Assembly: GCF_008634025.1 (NCBI RefSeq)
Contig: NZ_PDCM01000002.1
Coordinates: forward strand, 1,116,001 to 1,180,000
Length of the DNA stretch: 64,000 nt
Source: Streptomyces albofaciens JCM 4342
GTDB lineage: Bacteria > Actinomycetota > Actinomycetes > Streptomycetales > Streptomycetaceae
Direction of reading: 5' to 3'
In this document: positions 47,289 to 56,713 of the stretch, piece after piece
Numbering within the stretch: position 1 is the stretch's first letter
How the letters are laid out: the number at the start of each line of letters is the position of its first letter
Notes under the pieces: generated by a model
The model's input: the letters and a program-made list of their open reading frames with translations, nothing else
The model's database searches: none
What the model was told of the DNA's origin: nothing
Translations under genes and position numbers: made by a program

Positions 47289-48836
47289 CTAGCCGAGCGG
47301 TGCCATATCGCGGATCAGGTCCGCCGCTCGCTCCGCGATGGCGATCGTGGGCGCGGTCGGATTGCAAAAAATGGTCGGCATGACCGAGGTGTCGACGACG
47401 CGCAGGCGTTCCGTTCCGCGCACCCGCAGTTCTTCGTCGACCACCGCGCCGATGGCGCAGGTACCGGCCGGGTGGAAGGCCGTTGACGCGTGACGGCGGA
47501 CGTAGGAGCGGAGGTCCTTCTCGGACTCCGAAGCCGGGGCCTCCACCGGCGTCCGCACATACGGCGCCAGCGCCTTCTGCCGCCCGATGTGGAGCGACAG
47601 CCGCAGGCTCGTCACCGCGAGTTCCATGTCCTCCGGTTCCGAGAAGTAGTGGTGCTGGATCCTCGGTTTCATCATGGGGTCGGCCGAGAACAGGCTCACT
47701 CGTCCCCTGCTCTGCACGTCGAGGATGTCCGCGCCGAAGGAGACCGCGTGATGGCTGGTGGTGAGCCCGTCCTTGGTGAACATGGTCGGCGCCACGTGGA
47801 ACTGCAGGTCGGGTGCCGCCACACCGGAACGCGACCGGACGAACCCGCCGGCTTCCGAGATGTTCGACGTCAGCGGCCCCGTGCCTTCCTGGAAGAACTG
47901 TTCGGTGGCCCGGGGATCGGCGGCATTGAGCAGACTCACCGGCTCCGGGTGGGTGAACACCAGCAGGGCGTGCGGATGGTCGCTGAGGTTCTGGCCGACC
48001 TCGGGCTGGTCGACCACCACGGGAATTCCGTGTTCCCGCAGGTGCTCCGCCGGGCCTATTCCCGACAGCATCAGGAGGTGCGGCGAGTTGTACGCGCCCG
48101 CGGAGACGATCACCTCGCGCGCCGCGCGGATCTCGACGACCTCGTCACGGCGCAGGCCCTGGATCCCCGTCGCCCTGTTCCCCTCGAACAGCACCCGGTG
48201 AGCCTGGAATCCCGTCTCCACCGTGAGGTTGCGGCGGTCCTTCGCCGGGTGCAGATAGGCCGTCGCGGCGCTACAGCGCCGTCCCTTCTTCTGGGTGAGC
48301 TGGTAGAAGCCGAAACCGTCCTGGACCGGGCCGTTGAAGTCGTTGTTGGAGGGGTATCCGGCCGCGACCGCGGCTGTGACGAACGCTTCCGAGATCACAT
48401 TGCCGGAGCGGGGGTCGCATACCGTCACAGGGCCGTCCGCGCCGTGGTAGTGCGAGGGGCCCCGCTCGTTGTTCTCCGCCCGTTTGAAGTACGGCAGGAG
48501 CTTGTCGAACGTCCAGTCCGGCCGCTTCCACGCGTCGTAGTACGCGCGGTGGCCACGGCTGTAGATCATGGCGTTCATGGACGTGGAGCCGCCGACGACC
48601 CGCCCCCGCGGCAGATTGATCCGGCGCCCGTCGCAGAACTCCTCCGCCTCCGACTGGTGATTCCAGTCGCAGGAGCCGCCGAACAGCCGCGGGAAGTAGA
48701 GGGGCACGTGAATGTTGCAGCCCTCGTCCCCGAGCCCCGCCTCGATCAGACAGACGGTGACATCGCGGTCTTCGCTCAGCCGTGCGGCCAGCACGCAGCC
48801 GGCCGCGCCGGCACCAACGATGACGTAGTCGTACAC
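47289..48836 (-). CDS. GMC-family oxidoreductase (choline dehydrogenase-like)
   Basis: 515 residues, full length. FAD-binding motif YDYVIVGAGAAGCVLAARLS at the N-terminus; GGSTSMNAMIYSRGH is the second GMC signature; AGAYNSPHLLMLSGIGP is the third. The catalytic His is in TAFHPAGTCAIG and the partner region is TIFCNPTAPTIAIAERAAD. It oxidises an alcohol to a carbonyl with FAD; the electron acceptor is unknown. GTG start with GGAGGAG upstream. It forms a minus-strand set with the SDR and the glycosyltransferase-hydrolase fusion. It is distinct from the partial GMC gene at the left edge. Confidence 0.93.
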   Translation of the reverse strand: MYDYVIVGAGAAGCVLAARLSEDRDVTVCLIEAGLGDEGCNIHVPLYFPRLFGGSCDWNHQSEAEEFCDGRRINLPRGRVVGGSTSMNAMIYSRGHRAYYDAWKRPDWTFDKLLPYFKRAENNERGPSHYHGADGPVTVCDPRSGNVISEAFVTAAVAAGYPSNNDFNGPVQDGFGFYQLTQKKGRRCSAATAYLHPAKDRRNLTVETGFQAHRVLFEGNRATGIQGLRRDEVVEIRAAREVIVSAGAYNSPHLLMLSGIGPAEHLREHGIPVVVDQPEVGQNLSDHPHALLVFTHPEPVSLLNAADPRATEQFFQEGTGPLTSNISEAGGFVRSRSGVAAPDLQFHVAPTMFTKDGLTTSHHAVSFGADILDVQSRGRVSLFSADPMMKPRIQHHYFSEPEDMELAVTSLRLSLHIGRQKALAPYVRTPVEAPASESEKDLRSYVRRHASTAFHPAGTCAIGAVVDEELRVRGTERLRVVDTSVMPTIFCNPTAPTIAIAERAADLIRDMAPLG

Positions 48837-48951
48837 AGTGACTCCTCCTGTAGCCGGCGGGCCGCGGAGCTGCGGCGGTTCCCGCGTGAAGAAACCTGCC
48901 CGGGGCGCTCGTCCGCGTCGCAGGGCAGGTGCGCACGGACCGTGTCGGTGA

Positions 48952-50841
48952 TCAGGACGTGTGCTGAAGCATCGCGGTGATCACGTTTTCCCAGTCGGCG
49001 CGGGCCAGTTCGTGGCCGGCGTCGTCCAGCGGGAACAGCTTGGCGTGCGGAATCTCCGCGGCCAGTGCTTCGGCGTGCGCCATCCGGTACATCTCGTCCT
49101 GGACTCCGTGGATCACCAGAGTCGGTGCCTTGATCCCGCCCAGCCGCGGGCGCCAGGGTTCGCCCCGGTCCATGACGAGGTGATTCCTCGTGGCGGGAAG
49201 GACGTCGGGAGCGCGGTCGAAGATCTCGCCGGCGAGTTGCCGCGCGGCGGCCTCGTCGAACGCGCGCGTACTGCTCGCCAGACATCGCCGGGTCGCCACG
49301 AGGTGGTCGGTCACCGCCGCCCGGTCGCTCCAGTCGGGCTCCGGGATGTCGTCGAGTGCGATGCTGAGCCGCAGCGTCGGCGACGGCAGATCCGGCTGGT
49401 ACGGGTCGGTGACGCCAGGGCTCGACGACAGCAGGGTCAGTGAGGTCACGCGGTCGGGATGGTTGATCGCGGCGAGCTGGGCCAGCATGCCGCCCAGCGA
49501 CATGCCGACGAAGTGCGCGGTGTTGATGTCCAGACGGTCCAGCAGGGCCGTGGTGTCCGCGGCCAGGTCCTGGAGCGTGTACGGCGGCCGCCCGGCGGGG
49601 TAGCTGGTCGAACGGCCGGTGTCACGGTGGTCGTAACGCACGACGTACCTTCCGCCGTCGGCCAGCCTCCGGCAGAAGTCCCGGTGCCAGACGAGCATCG
49701 AATCCGACGCGCCGGCCATGAGGAGTACCGCCGGGTCCTGAGGTGCGCCGAACGTCTCCACACAGATGTCGACGCCGTCCGCCTGGACGATGTGCTCGCG
49801 CATGGGGCTCCTGTTTTCGAGGGGAACGGAGGGGGGAGCGGAAATGCCGAGGGAGTCGATGAGCGCGGAGTACGCCGCGCGCTCCTCTCCGACACCGTGG
49901 AACTTGCGGGCGAAGTCCTGTCCGCGTTGCCCCAGACGCTCGGCCCGGGCCGGGTCGGAGACGAGCCGCTGCGCCTGTTCGCGGAACTCGCCCGGAGTGG
50001 CGAAGACCAGCCCGGTGTCGTCGTGTTCGACCAGGCATGCGTTGCCCGGGATGTCACGGACGAGGACCGGGCATTTCAGCTCCATGGCTTCGAGGACGGC
50101 GTTCGGGCTGCACTCGCTCAGCGATGAGTTGACCAGCGCTGTCGCCTCGCGCATGGACGCGTGCAGGTCCTCGGGAGGCAGGACGCCCGCATAGGTGATG
50201 CCCCGGCTGCTCGCGATACGCCGCAGCACGATGCCCTCGAAGTCGGGGTCATAGCTCGTTCCGGTGATGACGAGGTGGACGCGCGGGTTCTCCTCGTGCC
50301 AGGAGCTGACCGCCCTGAAGAGGAACAGCGGGTCTTTCACCGGCCGCAAGCCGGACGGCAGCAGGAACATCTCGGCCTCGGGGGCGAGCCCCAGCTTCTC
50401 CCGCAGGGAGAAGGCGGAGGGCTTCGTCCAGACCGCTTGCGGGATGTGGTGCACCTTGCCCTGCGTCTGCGGCCAGAGGGACAAACATCGGTACAGGAAG
50501 TTCTCGTTGAGAGCGATGAGGCCGGACGCGCGCTCCACCGCCTCCGTCATGACCGTGAGGTACTCCTCTTCCAGGGAGAACTCGTTGAGGTCGGTTCCGG
50601 CGAAGATCAGTAAGTACGGAAGGTCGAGTTTCAGGAACGCTTCCCCGCTGAAGAGCGCATGGGTGCCGATGAGCAGATCGGTCTCGTTCTCCTTGGCCAC
50701 CCGGGCCAGTCGGTGCGTGTCGTCGGGCGCGGGCACGAGGGTGACACGGTGGCCGCCGGCCGACAGATGCGCGGCGATCCGGCGGATCGTCGTGTCGTTT
50801 CCTGACGGCCGGGGGCTGTGGAGCAGGGCGAGAATATTCAT
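48952..50841 (-). CDS. glycosyltransferase (GT4-type) fused to alpha/beta hydrolase
   Basis: 629 residues from the ATG at 50841 with GAGGG just upstream. Residues about 1-335 form a GT-B glycosyltransferase: N-terminal MNILALLHSPRPSGNDTTIR, donor-site EX7E motif SECSPNAVLEAM and CPVLVRDIPGN. Residues about 350-629 form an alpha/beta hydrolase, with nucleophile Ser in VGMSLGGMLAQ, Asp in VIHGVQDEMYR and His in DDAGHELARA. The join (near LENRSPMREHIV) has no stop, so it is a true single frame. A TTA codon at codon 77 (50611-50613) implies bldA control. Such a fusion could add and then remove or trim a group on a glycosylated product, or combine self-resistance steps. Confidence 0.85.
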   Translation of the reverse strand: MNILALLHSPRPSGNDTTIRRIAAHLSAGGHRVTLVPAPDDTHRLARVAKENETDLLIGTHALFSGEAFLKLDLPYLLIFAGTDLNEFSLEEEYLTVMTEAVERASGLIALNENFLYRCLSLWPQTQGKVHHIPQAVWTKPSAFSLREKLGLAPEAEMFLLPSGLRPVKDPLFLFRAVSSWHEENPRVHLVITGTSYDPDFEGIVLRRIASSRGITYAGVLPPEDLHASMREATALVNSSLSECSPNAVLEAMELKCPVLVRDIPGNACLVEHDDTGLVFATPGEFREQAQRLVSDPARAERLGQRGQDFARKFHGVGEERAAYSALIDSLGISAPPSVPLENRSPMREHIVQADGVDICVETFGAPQDPAVLLMAGASDSMLVWHRDFCRRLADGGRYVVRYDHRDTGRSTSYPAGRPPYTLQDLAADTTALLDRLDINTAHFVGMSLGGMLAQLAAINHPDRVTSLTLLSSSPGVTDPYQPDLPSPTLRLSIALDDIPEPDWSDRAAVTDHLVATRRCLASSTRAFDEAAARQLAGEIFDRAPDVLPATRNHLVMDRGEPWRPRLGGIKAPTLVIHGVQDEMYRMAHAEALAAEIPHAKLFPLDDAGHELARADWENVITAMLQHTS

Positions 50842-51498
50842 GGGAACCCTCATCCGGTACATCGAGATTCGGCAGGCTTGTGATGTCGTGGATGGTTATT
50901 CCGTGGGAAAGGACGGCCGGCCCCGGTCCGGAAAAGGCAGGGGCGGCGTCAGCCGCATCGATGAATCGATGATGAGAAATCCTGGTGCGGCGGGCATCAA
51001 TAAGCGTGCCGGCGCGCTACCTCCTCGCGCGGTACGGGCGCTTCCCAACGGACCGACTGCTGCGGTAATTCTGCGACGCGCTGGACTTCAGATTATCTTG
51101 CGGCGCAATTGTTCGGCCACGTGGCCGGCGGAAGTTGAACAGTGCGCCGCCGAGCGGATTCCGCCCCGCAGGAGGCAATGTTCGTCTCCCGTCAGGCGTT
51201 TGTGTACGGCGCGGCCCGGAATCCTGGAAACACCATTCCCGTCCGCATGCCCCAAGGCGGGCAGACCGGTCATCGGGCGCCGTTCGACCATGCACCGTGG
51301 CAGGTTGCACAAAGGCAGAGAACGCGCAGCCCGGCGTGGACCTGCGGGCGTCCGACCGCACTGACCGCACTGGCCTTTCGCGGGGTCCCGGGAATCGGCC
51401 CACGGCTCGGCTCGAACAGGCCAGGGTTGCGCGTAGAGTGACACGCCATACGGTGCGGACCGTACGGCGCCAGAAATCACATGGCGGGGGGAGCTTTG
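50842..51498. other. intergenic region downstream of the StrR-type gene
   Basis: About 650 bp with no supported gene. It separates the StrR-type regulator from the glycosyltransferase-hydrolase gene on the same strand, so it should hold that gene's promoter. I looked for the StrR-type GTTCGA...TCGAAC inverted repeat and saw only a poor half-match at 51284-51312. Confidence 0.45.
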
Positions 51499-52542
51499 CT
51501 ACTGATCAGCCCTGGAACGGCATTCCAGCGCCTCGGCGAAGCTGGACCACTGCCGAGCGAGGCCATGCGCCATTTCGATCACCAGGGCGGCGCAATGGGC
51601 CGGCACCCATTCCACAACGTTGTTGCATTTGTCGGCGCCGTTGACCTGTGCGCCCAGCCATTTGATCAGGTTGCGGCCGATGCCCCGCGAGCGCAGCGAC
51701 GGGTCCCTGCGCAGCCGTTCGAGAATGACCGCCGGCGGCCTCTCGCTGCTCCGGTCCGCTCGTCCGGCCCCGGCGGACCCGGTCACCGTGGTGTGCTGCC
51801 CGCTTTCCTTCCTCAGCTGCTTGTCGGGGACCGGACTGCGCCCCTGGGACAACCGCTGGCGCACATCTCGCACCGTGGCCACGGAGATCCCCGATTCCCG
51901 GGCGACCTCACGCAGTGAGGCCTGCGGATTGTCGTTGATCAGCTCGGCCGCACGTCGCCGCCCGCCCGCGGTGCTGAGCGGACGCACTTTCCCGTCGCGG
52001 CCGAGCCGGGTGTTCAACCGTTCGGATTCATCAGTCGTACGCCGGCGGATCGCGCCCACGGTGGCGGCGGAGATTCCGGTGGCCCGGGCGACGGCCCGGT
52101 CCGACCAGGCCGGAAAGAGGCTCAGGATCCTCTGGGCGGCAGCGCTCCGGTCCGCCGGGGTGAGCGGGAGGCCGTGTGTGATGTTCGCTCGCACGCCCAG
52201 CAGGAACGCGTCGCTCTCGTTCCCGTCGAAGAAGTGCACGAGGATCTTCTCGTCGCCCCGTTGGCGGGCGGCCAGCACGCGGTGCTCACCGTCTATCACG
52301 TGACCGGTACCGCGGTGAACGAGGATCGGCGGGAGCGGCTCGTCGCAGTCCGCGAGGAAGCTGACGTGCCGCGGGTCCGGCCCGCCCAGCCTCGGGGAGC
52401 TCCCGCACACCAGGGAGCGGAGCTCGACGTACTGCGTCGGAAGGCGGCCGGCACCGGCACCGCGCGAGGCCGGCGTCCCGTCCTTCGTACCCTCGGCCGA
52501 TTCCACAGGGCTCGGTGAATGCAGTTCACCGCTGTAAGGCAT
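51499..52542 (-). CDS. StrR-family (ParB-like) pathway-specific transcriptional activator
   Basis: 347 residues. The ParB-like domain has PPILVHRGTGHVIDGEHRVL, then HFFDGNESDAFLLGVRANIT and HGLPLTPADRSAAAQRIL, the pattern of StrR, NovG and related antibiotic-cluster activators. Helix-turn-helix 1 is WSDRAVARATGISAATV, followed by LGRDGKVRPL, also typical. A second helix-turn-helix, SLREVARESGISVATVRDV, lies near residues 210-230. ATG with GGGGGAAG upstream. Family members bind inverted repeats and switch on biosynthetic operons. Its presence is the best evidence that this region is a specialised-metabolite cluster. Confidence 0.88.
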   Translation of the reverse strand: MPYSGELHSPSPVESAEGTKDGTPASRGAGAGRLPTQYVELRSLVCGSSPRLGGPDPRHVSFLADCDEPLPPILVHRGTGHVIDGEHRVLAARQRGDEKILVHFFDGNESDAFLLGVRANITHGLPLTPADRSAAAQRILSLFPAWSDRAVARATGISAATVGAIRRRTTDESERLNTRLGRDGKVRPLSTAGGRRRAAELINDNPQASLREVARESGISVATVRDVRQRLSQGRSPVPDKQLRKESGQHTTVTGSAGAGRADRSSERPPAVILERLRRDPSLRSRGIGRNLIKWLGAQVNGADKCNNVVEWVPAHCAALVIEMAHGLARQWSSFAEALECRSRADQ

Positions 52543-53738
52543 TCTCTTCCCCCGACAGTCGATCAGAGATCTGCTGTTGCTGCCTTCGTCGCACCGTTTT
52601 CCGGAACCTGTCCTGAAAGTGCCCCCTTCGTTCGCCGCTCCGCGATCCGGAAGAGTTCAGCGTCGGGAGAGCAAGCGCACTCCCCCGTACGGGCAAGCGG
52701 CCCGGAGGCAGGCCCGTACGGAACTCCTGGAGGGAAATGACTCCGGCCCACGCACGGGGCGCCGGACTCGACGGGAAATTTCCGGCCGGGCGGCAAGGAA
52801 CCGCGACGGCCAGGACCGCGACGGCGGCGCTCAGGGCGCCGGGCGGCTCTTCGGCCGGCTGATTCCTTCGCGTACCGCCCGCGCACGCAGAAGGCATCGA
52901 GGCGGCATCTTCGCCGGCCCCGGACGGAGCCGTCCGTGAAAGGCGGACGTTCGCCTCAGGGTCTTGCCTGTGAGCGCGCCAGCTCGGCAAGCCCAGGCGT
53001 GGTCGTGCCCGGGTGACGGGTGAATTCGTGCGAAGGACGCACGCACTTGGTCACATCACGGAAGAAGGCGACGCATTCGCCGACCGTGTCGGAGCGGGTT
53101 GCGCAGATACCTGCCCGCTCGTCCCGCCTCTCGGGGTTCGTCCGGTCTGTGGCATCCGGCCGGGGTGCCACAAGCGGGAACTGCCCTGCACGACGGGGAG
53201 GGACAGGTCGCGGACAGCGGCCGTTTCGCCGCTCCTCCTGTCTCGGGCGGGCGCGACAACATATGCCGATGCGCCCCGCACCCACTAATTGCTTACACAT
53301 ACCTGCCCCCTTGCCCAGAGCCGTGTGAGCCCTGGCTCGGCCCCTACGCGCCTGCCGTCCGGTCGGCAGTTACATTCGCGCGCCAACCAACTCCGAAGAC
53401 TATATTGGTGCGTGGTCAACTACAACCGCCACCATGTAAAATCGCCTCAAAGTCGCCGCCGCGCATGACTTTGTCAAAACTGCCGCCGGCCCGATAAGCC
53501 GAGAGGCCGGCGACCGGCGAGCCCGTAACAGGTGACCATTCAATGACAGTGTCGGACGGATGGGCCGGGACGTAAGAAGTGCCGGGCAATGGCCTGGCGG
53601 CCGCTTTCGCTCGGCACCCCTCACCTTTTGCCGGAATTGGTGCCGTCCGGGGGGACGGTCCCGATCGGCGCGAACCAGCGGCGCACTCGGCGCACGGCGG
53701 TTCGTGCCACGGGATTGCCGGCGGGGGCGTGGAAGAAC
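52543..53738. other. 1.2-kb gene-free stretch
   Basis: No open frame here has convincing codon bias or similarity. The right third (about 53.38-53.58 kb) is less GC-rich. It contains the upstream region of the StrR-type gene, whose promoter I cannot pinpoint. Confidence 0.45.
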
Positions 53739-55358
53739 TCAGCCGACGCCGCTGGATTCCTGCGTCTGTTCCGTCCGGGGACCGGCCGTCGCCGGGACGA
53801 CGTCGGCACTGCTCCCCGTAGCGGGCTTGCGCCGTTCGCGCAGCAGCAGCGCCACAACCGGTACGGCGACGAGGAACATGGCGAAGAGCACCCACAGCAC
53901 GGTGTGCAGAGCCCCGGTGTAGGCGGCGCCGGCCATGTCCGTGAAGGCCTGCCGGGCCGTTTCGGGCCGCACGCTCTGGGTGAGCGTGCCCATGTCCCCC
54001 TGGTTCAGGAGGTTCGCGGCCCTGGCCGGGTCGTCCGCGTACGGGGTGTCGAACGAACCGAGTGCGCCGTCCAGGCGGCCGCGGGTGAAGCTGACCAGCA
54101 ACGAGCTGATCACCGCGATGGAAGCGGCCTCGCCCGCCAGGCGCATGGTGTTGAACATGCCCGCCGCCATCCCCGCACGCCCTGCCGGGACGCTGCTGAC
54201 CGCGGCACCGTCGAGCAGCCCGAAGGAGATGCCGGTGGCGATGCCCAGGAGCAGCAGCGGTCCGAAGATGGCCCCGTGGGACGAGCCGGGCTCGATCACC
54301 GTCAGCCAGCCCGCGCCGGCCGCCATCAGCACGATGGTGACGACGAGCTGCACCTTCGCCGGGATCCAGCGGGTCAGGAAGCCGGCGATCGCCGGGAAGA
54401 CCAGGGTCGCCCCGGTGAGCATGATCAGTGTCAGACCCGCTTGCTGCGCGGTGAGCCCGTCCACCGCCGAGAAGTAGGTCGGGAGCGCGACGAGCAGCGG
54501 GGTGAAGCCGAAGACCACCACGACCGCGGTCAGGCACAGCGCCAGGAACTGCGGCTGGGCCAGCAGGCTCAGGTCGAACATCGGGTGCTCCTGGCGGCGT
54601 TCGATGACGACGAACGCGAGGAGCAGCGCCACGGCGGCCAGGAACGCCCCGAGTACCAGCGGGCTGCCCCAGCCCGCCTGCGGCCCCTCGACCAGGCCGT
54701 AGATGAGCAGCAGCAGGGCACCGGTGAAGGTGAGGGTGCCGCTCTTGTCCACCCGGCCGCCGGCGGGGTTGCGCGACTCGGGGATCAGCGGGGTCAGCGC
54801 GACGACCATGAAGGCGATCACCGCGGGGACCAGGAAGACGGCCCGCCAGCTGAAGCCGCCGACGAGCAGGCCCGCGACGGTCGGGCCCAGCGCCAGGCCG
54901 ATGCCGGTGGTGGTGCCGAACACCCCGAAGGCACGGGCGCGGGAGCGGCCTTCGAAGGTCTGGGCGAGCAGCGCGCTGCCGCTGGGCAGGGCGGCGGCGG
55001 CCCCCAGGCCGGAGGCGGTCCGCGCGATGTCCAGCAGGAGGATGTCACCGGCCAGGGCGGAGACCAGTGCGCCCACCGCGTACAGGCCGGTGCCGATGGC
55101 GAACATGCGGCGCCGGCCCACCAGGTCGGCCAGCGAGCCCGCGGCCAGGACGAAGCAGCCGAAGGCGAGGTTGTAGCCGTTGATCGCCCACTGCAGGGAG
55201 GCCAGGGAGGCGTGCAGTTCCGCGCCCATGCTGGGCAGGGCCACCGAGGCACCGGTCATGGACAACGGCAGGAGCAACGCGGACAGGCAGGCGGCCAGCA
55301 GGACGACCGGTGCCCGCCGGCGGGTGGTGGGGGGCGAGGCGCTGAGGGCTGAGGACAT
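53739..55358 (-). CDS. MFS drug:H+ antiporter (DHA2/EmrB-QacA, 14-TM type)
   Basis: 539 residues from the ATG at 55358. About 14 hydrophobic helices. TM1 ends MTGASVALPSMGAEL; motif A is GSLADLVGRRRMF; motif C is GVFGTTTGIGLALGPTVAGL in TM5. A hydrophilic loop before the last helix and a polar C-terminal tail are usual. The gene is divergent from a MarR gene across 850 bp that contains repeated CCTGATACA elements, so MarR-controlled export is likely. Confidence 0.92.
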   Translation of the reverse strand: MSSALSASPPTTRRRAPVVLLAACLSALLLPLSMTGASVALPSMGAELHASLASLQWAINGYNLAFGCFVLAAGSLADLVGRRRMFAIGTGLYAVGALVSALAGDILLLDIARTASGLGAAAALPSGSALLAQTFEGRSRARAFGVFGTTTGIGLALGPTVAGLLVGGFSWRAVFLVPAVIAFMVVALTPLIPESRNPAGGRVDKSGTLTFTGALLLLIYGLVEGPQAGWGSPLVLGAFLAAVALLLAFVVIERRQEHPMFDLSLLAQPQFLALCLTAVVVVFGFTPLLVALPTYFSAVDGLTAQQAGLTLIMLTGATLVFPAIAGFLTRWIPAKVQLVVTIVLMAAGAGWLTVIEPGSSHGAIFGPLLLLGIATGISFGLLDGAAVSSVPAGRAGMAAGMFNTMRLAGEAASIAVISSLLVSFTRGRLDGALGSFDTPYADDPARAANLLNQGDMGTLTQSVRPETARQAFTDMAGAAYTGALHTVLWVLFAMFLVAVPVVALLLRERRKPATGSSADVVPATAGPRTEQTQESSGVG

Positions 55359-55857
55359 GGGATACGCCGCCTCCGGAACGGCGTGGGGCGTGCTCGTGGC
55401 ACTGCACCGCCGGCGCCGTGTGATCACGGGGGAACGGCGCCGGCGGTGAGTGCGGCTGGGGATGTGCGATCGGTCCGGTCACGGACGGCGGCGGGCGGGC
55501 ACCCCGGGCGGCCGAGCCGGGCCCGGAGAGGGAGGCACGGCCTTCGGCGTACCACTGCGCGGTCTTCCACTCGGACGGCAACCGGCATACGGAACCAGTG
55601 CGTTGGGCGTCGCGCGGCCGGGCGCGGGCACCCGCGGCGCCCCAACGCCCCGTACGCGGGCCGGAGGTGAGCAGGGGCGGCGTGCGCACCCTCTCGCCCG
55701 CCGGCCGGGCCGGGAAGCCCCCGCCCGTCCGAACGGTCCGGTCTCGCCCGACGCCATGTGCGGCTCACCCTCTCTCTGATCGCGCGTCAGCAACGGGCTG
55801 GTCAGGGCCCGTCCGCCCCGGGAACCGACGGGGCGGAGGGAACCAGTGCACGAGAGA

Positions 55858-56053
55858 CTATCAGGATCCTTATACAGACGGCACCCCTGTCACGCACGGC
55901 CATGGCCCGGCCCGCCCCCGGGCCGCCCTCCGGTACGCGTCTCGCGGAGCCCCCGCCACCCCGCCCCCGGCGGCGAGTCGCCTGGTGACAGCACACAGAT
56001 GGCCGGCGGTAAGCTGATTCAGGAACGAACCCTGATACAAGACCTGATACAGG
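55858..56053. promoter_or_regulatory. repeated CCTGATACA(GG) elements, candidate MarR operators
   Basis: Copies: CCTGATACAGG at 56043-56053, CCTGATACAAG at 56031-56041 (12-bp period), GCTGATTCAGG at 56013-56023, CCTTATACAG at 55868-55877 and an inverted CCTGATAG at 55865-55858. CCTG-ATA-CAGG is itself a near-palindrome. All lie between a MarR gene and a divergent MFS exporter gene, which is the usual place for MarR autoregulatory sites. Function is inferred. Confidence 0.5.
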
Positions 56054-56209
56054 CACGGCATGCCGGAGGCCGCCACGACCGGCGCTCTCCCCCGGCTCCC
56101 GCCCCGGTCCCGGAGGCAGACGTACGGCACCGCGGGCCGGGTCCCGGGCCGGGCACAAGCGGCTCTGCCGCGATATAGAGTCCCACCGGACCTTCACGGA
56201 GAGCAGGAC

Positions 56210-56680
56210 ATGACACAGACACCAGCGGCGGATGCCCGGCGCGCGAGCCCCGAGGACTCCTTCAACGACCGGACCGGGCATCTCATCAAGCGCGCCGAAC
56301 AGCACTTGATCAGCGAGAAGAGCCACGTCCTGCGCGCCGTGGACCTGACGGTGCCGCAGTACGTGGCCCTCCTGGTGCTGCACCGCCGGCCCGGCTTGTC
56401 AGGAGCCCAGTTGGCGCGGGAGTGCATGGTCACGGCGCAGACGATGACCACGGTCCTGAACAACCTGGAGAGCAAGGGGCTGATCACCCGCACCACTTCG
56501 CAGGTGCATCAGAAGGTGCTGGTCTCCAGCCTGACGCGCTCGGGCCGGTCCTTGTTCAAGAAGGCCGACAAACTGATCTGTTCGGTGGAGGGCCGGCTGG
56601 ACGACGCGTTCAGCGAAGAGGAGCGGCAGCAGCTGCACAGCCTCCTGGAACGTGCCATCGCCGCGCTCCGGAGCGACTGA
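56210..56680 (+). CDS. MarR-family transcriptional regulator
   Basis: 156 residues from the ATG at 56210 after GAGCAGGAC. The winged helix-turn-helix is LSGAQLARECMVTAQTMTTV, followed by LNNLESKGLITRTTS and the wing (QVHQKVLVSSLTRSGR). Flanking helices (LIKRAEQHLISEKSHVL and the C-terminal LLERAIAAL) form the dimer. MarR proteins repress efflux genes and release DNA on binding a ligand. It faces the divergent MFS exporter and is 33 bp from the convergent acyltransferase gene. Confidence 0.92.
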   Translation: MTQTPAADARRASPEDSFNDRTGHLIKRAEQHLISEKSHVLRAVDLTVPQYVALLVLHRRPGLSGAQLARECMVTAQTMTTVLNNLESKGLITRTTSQVHQKVLVSSLTRSGRSLFKKADKLICSVEGRLDDAFSEEERQQLHSLLERAIAALRSD

Positions 56681-56713
56681 AGAACCCCTCCGTCGCAGTG
56701 CCTCCTCTCTTCG

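Noticed and set aside
51284..51312. Possible StrR-type binding site (GTTCGACCA with a half-match 10 bases on)
   Set aside because: The right half (CAGGTTGCA) matches the expected complement poorly.
53416..53600. End of a minus-strand frame whose tail looks protein-like (SDTVIEWSPVTGSP and onward)
   Set aside because: The low-GC codon use and lack of a start or family make it more likely non-coding; it could be a decayed fragment but I cannot support that.
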